Positions 21,824 to 34,077 of a stretch of 64,000 nt of DNA are shown piece after piece. Numbering within the stretch: the stretch's first letter is position 1; every line of letters starts with the position of its first letter. The position numbers and the translations under genes are program-made. Source of the DNA: Batillaria attramentaria (taxonomy: Eukaryota; Mollusca; Gastropoda; Batillariidae); the NCBI GenBank assembly GCA_018292915.2, contig JACVVK020000144.1:492501-556500 (forward strand). The letters are read 5' to 3'. The notes beneath the pieces are model-generated. The model was not told the DNA's origin, did not search any database, and was given only the letters and a program-made list of their open reading frames with translations.

Positions 21824-23107
21824 GTAACCGGCCTCTCTCTCGTCTCTCTCTCTCATCAGATACGGATAAGTCGGGTCGGGTTCGGGACTTTTTAATCAGC
21901 ACTCAGCAGTATAAGCATAAACAAAAAGTAAAAAGAGGAAACCGTGAAACATACAACATCACACTCGCATAAGCAATAACTACAACCGTGGCTTACGTCT
22001 GTCCATCTAATTTAACATCATGACCAAATTCACAAGTCAGAAATAACAAATGCTAATATCATACATCCATCTACTATAATGGATAGCAAAATAATGGCGA
22101 ATACTTATAAACAATCACAACATGCAATTGCATCATGCACTATGTACCATCAATATACAGTCTAAACATAATCACCACCTACCCTGTGGGAAATACACAG
22201 GGGTTTGACACACAACCTCAGGCTCCGTCCGCTCCCGCTGATCAGCGTGACGATATCCTGAATTAACACAATACTATTACTATATATATCTCAAATCTTA
22301 ACTGCATAAAATACTAAATTACCAGCAACTAACCTCAACTTGATCCACATGACCGTTAACGTAGTACTAACACAATATGTAACACCAATATCACTTCCTC
22401 CAAATACTGGCAAAATAGAGGCTTCCAAATAGAAACTAACTGGTTAAAACTACTAACACCTTTACAAACTTATATCACTTTCTCAGTACAAACATTCGGC
22501 TACTATTTATTCATCCTCATCCATTCATTCATAAGTACGAACAATCAAACACATGTATGAAACGCACCCGTGATTCGAATGTGAAAGTCGAATATTTCCA
22601 AAAGGTCAAAACCCTTGTCAACCACCAAATTCCGCTTCACTGACAGAAACTGACAGGAACTGTCTTCTAGTCCCTTCAACGGCCAAAAGTAGAATGAGCT
22701 AGTACAGTGGACTTCGGATATAAGAACAGCGCCGGGGCCAGCATTTGGGTGTCCTTATAAGCGAGGGTTCATATAAGCATACCTCGGATATAAGGTCAGT
22801 TGTGCAAGTGTGTGTTCTTATAACCAAGGAAAGAAGAAAATATTGTGGACAAGCTAAAAAGAGTCGTATATCGACCTCTAATGGTCTGTGTGCGTGCGTG
22901 CGTGCGTGCGTGTGAATATATGTCTGTGTGTGTGTGTGTCCATGGCAATCTCTTGCTTGTTTAAGCCTTTGCGTCAATGAAGTGGAACTTGCTGGTTGGC
23001 TTGATCTCGACTGATGCAATATAGTTTACTTCTTTTACGTATGTGAAACATAAATTTAATGCAAATAACTCTAGAAGTTATGTAACAATAGCTGTCTTAA
23101 TGAAAAT

Positions 23108-23141
<34 letters not shown>

Positions 23142-24097
23142 CAGAGAGAGAGAGAGAGTTACGATCACATTTTGACAAAATGACTTTAAAGAATACAAGG
23201 ATACAAGGAAATTTATTGGCCAAGTTTTCAACAACAAAAAACAAGATGGCCAGACATTCAAATGTGTTCCCAGTCTACGGCGCTCGCAGGGGAAAATAAC
23301 GGTTTTTAACGACCCCTCCCCCTCCCCGCTTCTCCCCTCCCCACTCCACAAACTCACTGCCACTATCCATCTGTCTCTCTGTCGGGTTGTTAGTGTAAGT
23401 GAAGTTCAGAGGCAGAATTCCGTGAAGAAATGTTTCTTGGAAATTCCGGGAAATGAAACGAAACGAAAATGAACCTAGCATAACTTCTACTTTCGGTTCT
23501 TATATCCAAGGGGAGGTCGTGTTGGGAACAAGCAGATGGTGTCTTTACAAGCGAGGGTTCCAAAAATAGAATAATCGCAGACTTCCTAGAAATGATCATT
23601 CCTACTTGCGGTTCTTATATCCGAGGAAAGTTTGATGTGGGGACCTAGCAAGTGCTGTCCATATAAGCGATGAACCCTATATCAGAGGTTTCTTCTATGC
23701 GAGTTTTAATACGTGATCACAAAGAACTACTTTGGCAGGGACCTGCTTTGGGGTGTCCCTATAAGCGATGGTTCTTATATCGGAGGTCCTTATAAGTGGA
23801 GTCCACTGTATACAGAAGTGAGAACTCACACACCTTGGTGAACTGTTCTCGCACACTATACTGCGCAAAACAGTCACCGAAAAGGGTAAAACACAATTGA
23901 ACCATACTCCTGACCAGAATCTGTACTCTGACCATACTAACAACATACTAACAAATATAAGGTAGCATTAGTGTAAATCACATAATCTATTCTAGTACAG
24001 TGTAGAACTGAAATGTAAATCACGCGTTGTTTGTACTCCCTACCACATACACCCCCCTGCTGAGGAATGGCGTCCCCGACATTCAAAAACTATATCT
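21824..24097. mobile_element. Insertion within the solo LTR
   Basis: About 2.27 kb absent from the homologous LTR at 46789-47357. It carries a pogo-like element (22705-23808). The remainder (21824-22700, 23811-24097) is AT-rich; on the minus strand its right end reads ggaatgtcggggacgcc.. then cagcaggggggtg, resembling a polypurine tract next to an LTR start, so it may be an LTR retrotransposon fragment. Ends not resolved. Confidence 0.5.
22705..23808. mobile_element. Pogo/Tigger-like non-autonomous element
   Basis: Begins CAGTGGACTTCGGATATAAG and ends with GGAGTCCACTG, flanked by TA at 22703-22704 and 23809-23810. Subterminal repeats of 'cttatatccgagg / cttataagcgagg' type fill both ends. 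The TA target and CAGT ends fit Tc1/mariner-pogo. No transposase frame. A closely related copy is at 33852-36392. Confidence 0.75.
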
Positions 24098-24207
24098 TAC
24101 GTTTTAAAATAGTAATAAGGTGATTTACCTTCTGATTTTTGATTGGTTCTTTTATGAGAGTGGTCCAGAATTTACTAGAATGTTGTAACTGTATATAAGG
24201 CCCGGAG

Positions 24208-24245
<38 letters not shown>

Positions 24246-24479
24246 ACGAGAGAAGTTTTTATTTGCGAAGCTTGAAACTGCTGTGTAACACCAGAGAAGT
24301 GCTGTAATAAACTCCACACGGTTATAACTTTTCTACGCGCTCACGTGTCTTCTGTGAGTGAAGGACTAACCAGCAGTCCATAAGAACTCGCTACGTGAGG
24401 CGTTGTCCGCCTGTGTGTCATCGTTTCACCTCGATAAGGCGACGGCTCTTTAATATATCTCCACACATAACACCAGTTT

Positions 24480-24744
24480 AGTTTTTGTTGTTAGTGTTAA
24501 TTCCATTCGACACTGACTACATTTGCGCATGTAGGTATGAAAATATCAATGTCAATTGTTTGCTTTGCCAAAAGGATGCGTCCAATGACATTGCATTTAA
24601 TTTTGTTGCCGTTACCATCGTTATTGGTTCTTCTCTTTATTTCTTGTTTACTGTAACAGTAAAAAAAATTCTACAGTTAAATTATGCGTTTAAAACGAAA
24701 ACTTTGTCTTCTTTATTCACACATTGCCAGTTTCGTTGTATGCC

Positions 24745-24786
<42 letters not shown>

Positions 24787-25090
24787 GTTATGATACGAGA
24801 ACAGGTATGTGAACTAGAGGATAATATGCGCAGCTTGGTGAGGAAACAGTAAAGTACATAACAGCGGCTTGTATACAAAGACTGCTGACAAGGGGTAATT
24901 TAGCTTCGGATGCATTGAATTTGCCATCAAAATAAGCAAAGTTTCGGATGTATTGAACTGATTAAGAACATTTCAATATAAGCGGAGTTTCGGCTATACT
25001 GAAACACCGGATATATTGAAGGCAGTGCTAGGTCCCGACTGAGGCACTGCAATATAAGCAAGGTTCACTCAAATAGCTAGTTCTGACCAG
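24480..25090. other. Intergenic, (AG)n and pogo-like debris
   Basis: (AG)n at 24749-24784. 24905-25075 has repeated 'caatataagc.aagtttc' words resembling the subterminal repeats of pogo-like elements but with no clean ends. The frame at 24485-24793 shows no domain. Confidence 0.4.
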
Positions 25091-25094
25091 GGAG

Positions 25095-25260
25095 ACAAGA
25101 CTGCTGAACTGTTGGGAAATGGGCTGACAGTGACTTGGGTTTCGAGTTCCATTCCCGGCCGGAAGCCAATTTTGTGCTGGTTTTTCTTTCTTTTCTCCTC
25201 CCTCTTGTTTCCACCATTGTGCCATCGGCCTGTGACATTGAGTTGTATTGAATTGAATGG
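25095..25260 (+). mobile_element. Possible degenerate SINE
   Basis: tttcgagttccattcccggccgg resembles a tRNA B box, followed by ccaattttgtgctgg as in the main SINE family, and an ending attgagttgtattgaattgaa. The A-box half is weak and no target duplication was found. Confidence 0.35.
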
Positions 25261-25379
25261 ACTGTGTGAAATGCAAGACAATAGCACGTCGGGAAGGGAA
25301 CGACTATTGCAGACATTAGGAGTCACATCTCTCTTCTCAGTCCTGTCCCTGGCGTCGTGTGCCCTGGTGGTCACGTGAC

Positions 25380-27590
25380 GCACACATTTCTTGCCTGCGA
25401 CTGTCTGAGCAGGTGCTGAGTGTGGGACTGAAAACTACTTTGAGTGTGTAGGACTATCGACAGGTGAAACTGTGATGAAAATGCCCTGGACTTGGTTATT
25501 TTTAGTAACTGTACTTCTAGTCTATGCTGTAGGGCAGGTGTGTGCAGTTAGGTATCACTATCAGTCAAGGAGAGCGCTAGCACTGACGGTGATAAGATCG
25601 CTACTTTCCCCAGCGCTGTACAGCGATCCCGCCCGCGCCTAGTGCTTAACGAGAGTAGTGTCCCTTGCTCTCGGGTCAGTAGGTCAAGGCGGTGATTACC
25701 TCCCTTGTTTTTACTTTTAGGAAGTTGTTGTTTAAGTCGTACATGTAATTCTAGTGTCTAGAGAGCAACTCTCTGGTTCATTTTTATAGGAGAATGTCGA
25801 GTAAGATGTCTCGGAACTACGGAAGGAAAGGTTTAAGGTTTTAAAAGCAGAACAGGGTAAAATATTCCCTAGTCTTTTAAAGTATTCTGACTCGACCTAT
25901 TTCTAAACGAGTTTGTTATCAGTTGGTTGGAAAGTTTAATTCCAGAAAAGTCAGGTAAGTGTACCACACACCTTACCGAGTATATGCTCTCGCATAGGCG
26001 CCAAGGGGCACCAAAAGCTTGCTCTCTCGAGCACAGACCGAGTAATGTCCCGAGCTGATGCTGTCCGATAGTATACGGCAATGGCATCACTTATAAGCTC
26101 AATTCAGGAACAATCTGCACTTTGGACTCAGGCCTTCTCTTGGACTTGGGACTTGCGCCTAATTTCGGGGCAGAGGAAAAGCTTGCTCTCTCTCGAGATT
26201 GACCGAGTACAAAACCCGTGTTGGATGCTTGTCCTTTGGCCATTGCTCTCTTCTTGTTCGCACGGATTTCTAGGTAGGTACTGGGTGGGTTGTCTTGACT
26301 GTGGTGTTCCGTTCGTCCGGAAAGTATTCCCCCTGCACTACGGAAGAAATCCACTGACTTCGGTCGAATTTGTTGTACTGTACATTTTGTGTTTCTTTTG
26401 CTTTCTCCTGCCTCTTTCGTCCACAGAGGGTGCCAGGATTGGAGCGGAGTGTAGGCTCTGTACACTCCGCAGCACTTGCGGTTACTGGCACCATCCCATT
26501 GTCCCTTACCCGTATGGAAATAGTAATTCCATGCGTCCAGAGTCTTTACCACTCCACTAACTTTGTGTTTAGATGTGACCCCTCACCCCTAATCTCTTCA
26601 AACTCTTGGCTATCCCTTCCCCACCCCTTGTGTTTGAGCTTTACGCACTGGCAACTAACACTGCCCAGGAGTTTTCTCCCAGGCGGGACTTGTGGCCTCT
26701 AAAGATGCGTTAAACGTGCTCTCGTGTTGTCTGTCGCTAGGCTCTGTGCTGGGGCGGGGTCAGGTAGGGATAGTGCTGGTTGTAGGTAGGATTTTCGTGT
26801 ATTGGTAGGTGATAGGTTTTACGTACAGGTTAGCTGCCGCAGGGGCTGCAGCCGGGATTCGTCCTAGTTGCACAGGTTTAGACCCCTTTTTCATTAGATG
26901 CTTAGGAGTTAGAACGCGGAGGCGGCAGGTTTAATTGATACTGTATGGAAGTTTATTGTTGGTAGTCCTTATTTGGTGTGTTATTCTGTTCGCTAATTAC
27001 TCTTAGTGCTTACCATTCTAACTTTGATTCTCATGAACAGTGAACAATATATTTTTGTTCAAACGACCCCATGTTCCTTTTTTTTTTAATTAGTATTTTG
27101 CCGTCAGTTATTGGAGACTTGCTTTGTTGATTAAAACTTTATTCCCTTTATTCTCGGGAGTTTGGTTAATTCTGTTATTTCGTGTCTTGTGTTGTTGTGT
27201 GTGTTGTGTTGGTGTCTACCGCCGTCGTGACAAACAGCTTTCAGACACCAGCATAGTGGACCTAGCACGCGACAACATCAAACATAATCCATAGAATTAT
27301 AGCAGGCGGCACTACAAAACTATCCGCGTCGGAGTATCGAGAATTTGAACTTTTGACCCGTGGAACTGTCGGCGTTGGACTATCCACACGCGGGACTTGA
27401 CATGTAGAACTACACTCACCCGTGTAAAGCCTGGTGGCGCAATACAGAAATGGCATTGGGCAGGCTGTTGGATGTGCTTCTTGTAGAAGTGAACTTTGTG
27501 AATGATGCAAATATCAGACGACCTAATTAAAGGTCTGCAATCTCAGCAAAAAGCAGCAAATATTGCGTTTTTTTGTTTTTGTTTTGTTTT
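25380..27590. other. Unassigned region, possible old LTR
   Basis: No supported gene. The 159-codon frame at 26081-26560 overlaps a minus frame of the same length and has no recognisable domain, so I do not call it. The segment near 26760-27235, ending taccgccgtcgtgaca, has the character of an LTR 3' end, but no matching start or target duplication was seen. Confidence 0.35.
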
Positions 27591-27604
27591 TTTAAAACTG
27601 CGAC

Positions 27605-27945
27605 TCCTTCGACTGTGCATAATCCAGGCAACTCTGTCACAGTTACAGAATTTTCAGCACTTCGGGGACCCTTATAAAACCAGCGCACGACCCTGCCGTG
27701 ACATTATTTGGCTTTTGGTCAGTGAGCGAGGCAATCGCTACAGTGCCTAGCTGATGTTGAGTGCTGCACGAGCTTTCTCGCTCAGTGTCAAAACGCAAAC
27801 TGAGCTGTGAAATCAGGCTGCCCTTGGCTTTTATTGCGGTTTCAGGGACGCTGAAAACTGCAACTGTGACAGAGTTGACTGTGCTTGACTGTGTGTAATT
27901 TTATTTCACACTTCGGAAAGATTTTTATTAGGAGTTTAGATATTT
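27605..27945. mobile_element. Short foldback copy of the 7423-8760 family
   Basis: Inverted ends caactctgtcacagtt (27630) and aactgtgacagagttg (27857), inner ctgaaaact/ttttcagc, then the family's outer right part cacacttcggaaag. In between it matches 7500-7700 in reverse (gagctgtgaaatcaggctgcc, gcttttggtcagtgagcgag). It lacks the RTE fragment, so it shows the element without that insert. Confidence 0.65.
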
Positions 27946-28170
27946 AAAATGTTATCGACTGCTGTCTGGACCAATCAGGAAATGGGAACAGATGCAGCGT
28001 GCGAAACCTGAACAATTATTAATCCATAATACGTGGAGCGGTCGTTTTCGCACCGAGGACCCACCCTTTGAAACACTCTTCCAAAAAACATAAGGCATAT
28101 AGAATCGGCCCTCACCTTTAAAACTGCAGCCCAAATGCACTTGTTCCTCAGTCCAGCAGCAACAATGAGG

Positions 28171-28490
28171 GAGCTACCGAGCCTCCGGCGAAGTAATTAA
28201 GCAAACAATCAAACCAACGAGGGGTTCGTCTTTCGCCGTAAACCACGAGAACTAATCATGTAAGCTGTTTATACCACAAGCATTCAGACTCTTACCTCTA
28301 CTGCTCTAGTCGCATACATTTTCGTTAAACTCCCAAACACCCACCCACCCCACCCACCCGCATACATTTTCTGCGACATTTTATTTTTCTGGTACGGTGA
28401 CTAAGGACTTTTGTACCCCCTCAAAATTCTGCGCACTGGCTTGTGAGGAAATGATGCGTAGGGCAGTTGAAATTGCTTGATGTTCAGAAG
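28171..28490 (-). repeat. Inverted, diverged copy of 2880-3120
   Basis: Reading the minus strand gives the same order as 2880-3120: aattgcttgaa.. complement, ccccctcaaaattctgcgc, the 'gtcgcgtacatt' zone, then the foldback MITE. It is interrupted by a minimal SINE tail at 28324-28358. Confidence 0.7.
28324..28358 (+). mobile_element. 35-bp SINE tail with 13-bp TSD
   Basis: Only the last bases of the main SINE family (gttaaactcccaaacacc plus CCCA repeats), flanked by perfect direct repeats cgcatacattttc at 28311-28323 and 28359-28371. An extreme 5' truncation. Confidence 0.85.
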
Positions 28491-28847
28491 AATATCATTC
28501 AAAGCATGTGCTCATGTACTGACATTCAAAAATGCACTCGCAAATACTTCGCAGAGAATTTTATGTGCGGTCATTTTTTACGTGATCCAAGGAAAATAAA
28601 ATTTCACCCCCAAAAGTGAGCAAAATAACTGTGCACCGGCCGTGACGTATGAGTTCCAAACGTTTGAAATGACGCACTTTCTGATTGATGACGTAACTGG
28701 AATGTTTTGGTGAACTCGTAAACCACTGAATGGGTAATGGAAAGTCATAACTCACACTTTCCTTCTCTGTTTCATTACTATTTTTGGACGTAAAACACTC
28801 ATAGGTAACTCACCGAAAGTTTGCACTGGCAGTTGGTGTAAGCAGCA
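28380..28847. other. No gene seen
   Basis: The end of the inverted repeat copy, then AT-rich sequence with no supported feature up to the foldback MITE. The minus frame 28561-28755 shows no domain. Confidence 0.4.
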
Positions 28848-28956
28848 TTACATGATTAGTTCGAGTGGTTTACGGCGAACTCGGTAGCTACGCAACAAAT
28901 CGAACCATCGAGGGGTTAGTCTTTCGCCGTAAACCACTCGAACTAATCATTTACGC
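28848..28956. mobile_element. Foldback MITE, ~110 bp (copy B)
   Basis: Same element as 3053-3163, with ttcgagtggtttacggcgaa and its complement perfectly paired. It marks the left edge of copy B of the segmental duplication. Confidence 0.8.
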
Positions 28957-29204
28957 TCTATTCATTCAATGCATCCTTACTCATTATGAAGGGATGGGGC
29001 TTTGGCCTCGGGGCTTTCCGAGTGGAGTCGTCCATTGGCGGGTTTAGAATAACTCATCATTATGATAAACACTGGTCAGCTAAAGGCGACAGGCTTTTGT
29101 GAATTCTCACCAGTGTACAAACTCCCTGTAAGTCTTCAGTCAGAAGAGTTGTCACACAAGCGAGCATTCAGAGAAGCACCCATCTATTCAGTACCTATTT
29201 ATCA

Positions 29205-31356
29205 ATTGACAGGTTGTCTTTTAAAGCGGATCTGCATACCTGTCTGTTAGAGCACCCTATACCATCAGCTGAGCAGCTAAACTCGTGCTTACAGACGCTG
29301 CTTGACAAGCATGCTCCATCCACCCGCCGGAAAGTATCTTCTAAAAAGTCAAATTCTCCTTGGTTCCGTGCCGTGGGTCATCAGCTTCTTACCGCTAAAA
29401 TAGAGCGACGTCGAGCTGAGAGACAGTGGTTGTCCACAGGCCCTACGGTTCACAGACAAATCTTCAACGCCGCCAAGAGATGTGTCAGTCGCATCGTTCA
29501 AGCAGCCAAAACAGCCTTCTTCAGCTCCAAGATCACGGAGAGCAAGTCTTCAAAGCAGCTAGTTAACATCACCGGCAAGCTGACTGCCAGAAACGACCCG
29601 TCCCCACTACCAACCATCTTCCCACCTGTTGAACTTCCTGATCGTTTCTCTCAGTTTTTCACAGAGAAGGTCCAGACCATACGAGACAGACTTGATGGAC
29701 TTGCTTCCTCATCTGCCTCAGACCCTGCCACTGTCTTTCATGATGACCCCCTTACTGCCTTTAGGCCTGTCACTGAACAAGAGGTGCACGAGGTGCTGAT
29801 GAACACCGCACAAAAAACATGTAGCCTTGACCCACTCCCTACCAGTCTTCTCTATGAGTGTCTGGATGAACTGTTGTCGTCAGTGACAAATATGATCAAT
29901 GAATCTCTGTCCTCTGGCACATTCCCCTCTGTCTTTAAGACTGCATTAGTGAAACCACTTCTTAAGAAACCCTCTCTCGATCTCAACAGTCTCAAGAACT
30001 ATCGGCCGGTGTCCAGTCTCCCATTCCTGTCCAAGATCACCGAGAAAATTGTCCTCTCTCAACTTCTCCAGCATCTAAACTCAACCTTCTGAGCCTCTAT
30101 CAGTCTGCTTACCGCCCCGGTCACTCCACTGAAACTGCATTCTTGAAAATAGTGAATGACCTCCTGCTGTCTCTTGATGATGGTAAAGTTTCTGTTCTCA
30201 CGCTGCTGGATCTTTCCGCAGCTTTCGACACGATAGACCACCAGATTCTCCTTCACAGACTTCAGCATGTCTTTGGCGTACATGAGACTGCCCTGGCATG
30301 GTTTAAATCATATTTAGCGGACCGAAGCCAGACGGTCTCTGTCAGTGATCGGCTATCAGATCCGACTGTGCTGCAGTTCGGCGTCCCCCAGGGGTCCGTC
30401 CTCGGGCCTGTGTTGTTCACAATGTACGTCCAGCCGCTCTCCCAGGTCATTGAACGCTTCTCCATCTCGTACCACGCTTTTGCTGACGACACGCAGCTTC
30501 ATGACTCGTGCCCGCCTGATCAGATTCATGACACCATTAAGAGTCTTCAGGAGTGTATCTCAGAAATTAAACTATGGATGACCTCAAATAAACTTAAATG
30601 ATGACAAAACTGAGGCCATGATTGTTGCCTCACCGAGAATTTCCCGGTCAGCCTCACTCCCTCAGTCCATGGAAATATGCAGTTCCACAGTGCAGTTCTC
30701 TCCTCTTGTTAAAAACTTAGGTGTAACTCTGGACAGCAGTCTCTCAATGAGTAATCAGGTCGCAAACGTCTGTAAGTCTGCCTACATTGAGCTGAGACGC
30801 ATTGCCTCAATCCGCCACTACCTCACAGAGGATGCGACTAAAGTTCTTGTTTGTGCTTTTGTCTTGTCGAAGCTGGACTATTGCAATGCGCTCCTGGCTG
30901 GCTGCCCTCAGTTCCTCCTGAACAGACTTCAAAAGGTTCAAAATGCTGCCGCTCGCTTAGTGCTTAAAGCAAAGAAATCAGATCACGTCACACCCCTTCT
31001 TCGCACTCTGCACTGGTTGCCTGTGTCCTCTAGAATTCAATACAAGATTTCATCCCTTACGTACAACTGTGTCACCTCCTCCTGTCCTCCATATCTGTCT
31101 TCTTTGCTTCATATCAGCTTTACACTCCATCTAGACAACTTCGTTCTGCTGCTGACACTCGGAAACTCCGTGTCCCTCATGTCATGACAAAGACCTTTGG
31201 TCAGCGTAGGTATTCATACCAGGGTCCGACTTGTTGGAATGATCTCCCAGTCTCGATCAGATATGCAGACACAAAACTATCCTTCAAAACAAATTTGAAA
31301 ACCCACCTCTTTACAGCCTTCAACCAATAACTGTTGCCACATCTTCATCTTGCTGG

Positions 31357-31414
<58 letters not shown>

Positions 31415-31570
31415 GCCAGGGGCAGCCCGTGTATGATGCTGCACATCATGTGTTTTTAGTTAAATGTATGTGTGGAGGCATATCGTGTGTGTTTCTGGGT
31501 GAGTGAGTGTGTGTTCTTTGTAAAGCGCCCTGAGCTCCCGCGAGAGGGAGGGCGTCTTTTAAGTACCCAT
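29205..31570 (+). mobile_element. L2/CR1-like LINE, 5'-truncated
   Basis: Begins after the endonuclease domain and ends after a 3' UTR that contains (GT)n at 31361-31412 and finishes gtaaagcgccctgagctc..taagtaccc, typical of L2-type tails. Inserted in copy B at tatttatca; no clear target duplication at the right side, where a family-H unit follows directly. Confidence 0.8.
29214..31329 (+). pseudogene. L2/CR1-like reverse transcriptase, frameshifted
   Basis: Three consecutive frames cover a polymerase and C-terminal region: 29214-30092 (pre-RT linker, then N-Y-R-P-V-S-S-L-P-F), 30143-30601 (L-L-D-L-S-A-A-F-D-T-I-D-H, G-V-P-Q-G-S-V-L-G-P, and the catalytic F-A-D-D at about 30480) and 30618-31187 (L-D-Y-C-N-A-L-L-A-G and H-W-L-P-V). 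Small indels near 30090, 30600 and 31120 break the frame; the last part closes near 31329. RT catalytic residues are retained but the protein cannot be made in one piece. Endonuclease absent. Confidence 0.85.
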
Positions 31571-31572
31571 TT

Positions 31573-33247
31573 TTATGTTGTTTCCATAGTAATGAAAACA
31601 ACATAATAGGACGGGCTAAAATTTCCACGTTCATAGGCAAGCATCTGTGGTACAAACGCACGTCACTGCCGATCTCCCGCAGAGACGATTTTGCAAGTGT
31701 AACTCTGACAATGACGTAAGAAGCGTGCGTCTCCGATGCTGACGCGTATGATGTTCTGAACGCACTTCTCCTCCTCAGTGAGTGCCGTCTGTGCGGATGT
31801 GTGTGCGGCTGTGCGGATGTGCGGCTGTGCGGCTGTGTGTGTGTGAATTGTGTCCAGGCCCGTTTCTTGGAAAATACTCAACCGAATGGCTTCAAATTTG
31901 GGGTATCCAAATATATCAAAATGTTACATTAGACGATTCAAGCGTGTGATGATTGCTTACGTGATTTGGGAGTTATCGCCCTTTTGAGACAAGTTGGTTG
32001 TCTTTCGTGTACAGGCGTAATATTTATTTAAATCACTCAATTTTTTGGCAGTAGATAGCTTGAATACGGACTCTGAACAGAGTCACTACTAGAAAATGGT
32101 CGCTCTTATAGTTTTCATGTAAACCGAGCCTGAGTTGACATTGCATGTGAACCCAGTTCAGATGCCTATTTCCCCGAAAATACTGAACCGATCGATTTCA
32201 AATTTGGGGTTTCTAAATGAATCAAGATTGTTGAATAGAAGGCCCGATCCAGGTACGATTGCACACATGATTTGCGAGTTATCGCCCTTTTCAGAAAAAG
32301 TGGCTTTCTGGCGTTTAAAGGCGTAATATTTACCTAAACCACTCCATTTTTTGGACATAGATAGCATGAATACGGACTCTCAACTGAGTGAATTTTGGAG
32401 GTTGTCACTTTTATACTTTTGGCGTAAGCCGTACCTAATGAAAGTGCTGGTGAACACACTTTAGATCTCAAAATCGCTCCTACTATACATAGATAATGAG
32501 CCTGGGGTGCCATAAAAAATATACAAAAAAATTAGAAAAATTCACTGCAGCCGTTGTCGTCAGTTGACTCGAAAATTTGTACTCGAAGCACATTTCCTCT
32601 ACAAGCCACACGCCTCACAAACATCGCAGAAAAGGCACACGCGCACTGACGCAAAACTGTATCAGCGTCAGTCTGCCGACGTCATGTTTGATTGACGTGA
32701 TGCTGGCATATCTTGAGGGTGTGTCGTCACTTTTCGGAAGTTCTCTATTTGTAGACGGGGAAAGCGGGAGTTTCATTGATGTAGTGAGCTTTGTTTTTCC
32801 CACTGACTCTCACTCAATAGCATAGTAGAGTGAGAGAACACCACATAGGTCTCAATGGAGCACATGCACAAACGCGGCTCGCGCAAGTCTGTGTGCGTGC
32901 GTGCGTGCGTGCGTGCGCGCGCGTATGTCTGTGTGTGTCTGTGTGCGCGCGCGCGCAGCAGACATAACACATAGTGAAAAAACGTTTGCCTCGCTGACTT
33001 GTCTGTTAAACACATTCAGCCGGTATAAATTCGATCTTTACACTGCGCAGCAGCAACACTTCAATTTTCATGGGGCTGCTTTCATTGCAAGAATTGTATC
33101 CGAGTCAAAGTTATTACGTCAAATGTATTATGCGTCATCCCAATGAGGAAAACGTCATAGATTTCAAAGAAAACAACTTGACGTCTCTCTTCCAAAACCA
33201 AGATTGGTCTGACAAGCCCGGTCAGTTGTTTCCATTCAGAGAGAGAG

Positions 33248-33294
<47 letters not shown>

Positions 33295-33382
33295 TCCCGA
33301 ATACATGGCATTACAAAAGAACGACCGTGACGACATCAGGTGATTAAATGGAAACAACATATTGGGTTGGTGGCCATCTTGT
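31573..33382 (+). mobile_element. Family-H unit 1
   Basis: Starts with the hairpin ttgtttccatagtaatgaaa, contains two related internal repeats (about 31865-32060 and 32155-32365; both with tcaaatttggggt and gagttatcgccc), microsatellites, and ends atggaaacaacatattggg..ggccatcttgt. Directly followed by a second unit. 32041-32060 preserves the intact site ggcagTAgatagc that is interrupted in unit 2. Non-coding. Confidence 0.8.
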
Positions 33383-33851
33383 TATGTTGTTTCCATAGTA
33401 ATGGAAACAACATAATAGGACGGGCTAAAATTTCCACGTTCATAGGCAAGCATCTGTGGTACAAACGCACGTCACTGCCGATCTCCCGCAGAGACGATTT
33501 TGCAAGTGTAACTCTGACAATGACGTAAGAAAACTTGCGTCATCGATGCTGACGCGTATGGTGTTCCGAACGCACTTCTCCTCCTCAGTGAGTGCCGTCT
33601 GTGCGGATGTGTGTGCGTGTGTGCGTGCGGCTGTGTGTGTGTGAATTGTGTCCAGGCCCGTTTCTTGGAAAATACTCAACCGAATGGCTTCAAATTTGGG
33701 GTATCCAAATATATCAAAATGTTACATTAGACGATTCAAGCGTGTGATGATTGCTTAAGTGATTTGGGAGTTATCGCCCTTTTGAGACAAGTTGGTTGTC
33801 TTTCGTGTACAGGCGTAATATTTATTTAAATCACTCAATTTTTTGGCAGTA

Positions 33852-34041
33852 CAGTGGACTTCGGATATAAGAACAGCGCCGGGGCCAGCATTTGGGTGTC
33901 CTTATAAGCGAGGTTTCTTATAAGCATACCTCGGATATAAGGTCAGTTGTGCTAGTGTGTGTTCTTATAACCAAGGAAAGAAGTAAATATTGTGGACAAC
34001 TGTAAAAAGAGTCGTATATCGACCTCTAATGGTCTGTGTGC

Positions 34042-34077
<36 letters not shown>

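Larger units (their letters stand above)
21443..24472 (+). mobile_element. Solo LTR with 5-bp TSD, split by an insertion
   Basis: Starts TGTTACGAGCGTGG and ends CCACACATAACA, with short inverted ends TGTTA/TAACA, flanked by CCAGT at 21438-21442 and 24473-24477. The LTR sequence proper is 21443-21823 plus 24098-24472; it includes tatataaggcccgg (24195) and aataaactcc (24307), the expected promoter and poly(A) signal. The inverted LTR at 46789-47357 reads straight through the junction, proving the insertion. Five-base duplication and TG...CA ends fit a Gypsy-type retrotransposon; no internal genes are present. Confidence 0.75.

Noticed and set aside
26081..26560. 159-codon frame
   Set aside because: Almost fully overlapped by a 153-codon minus frame, no domain, no start context or splice evidence; probably decayed repeat.
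28171..28565. CRISPR-like or regular spacer arrays anywhere in the window
   Set aside because: Repeats seen are satellites, microsatellites or transposon ends; none has uniform repeats with unique spacers, and the genome is animal.
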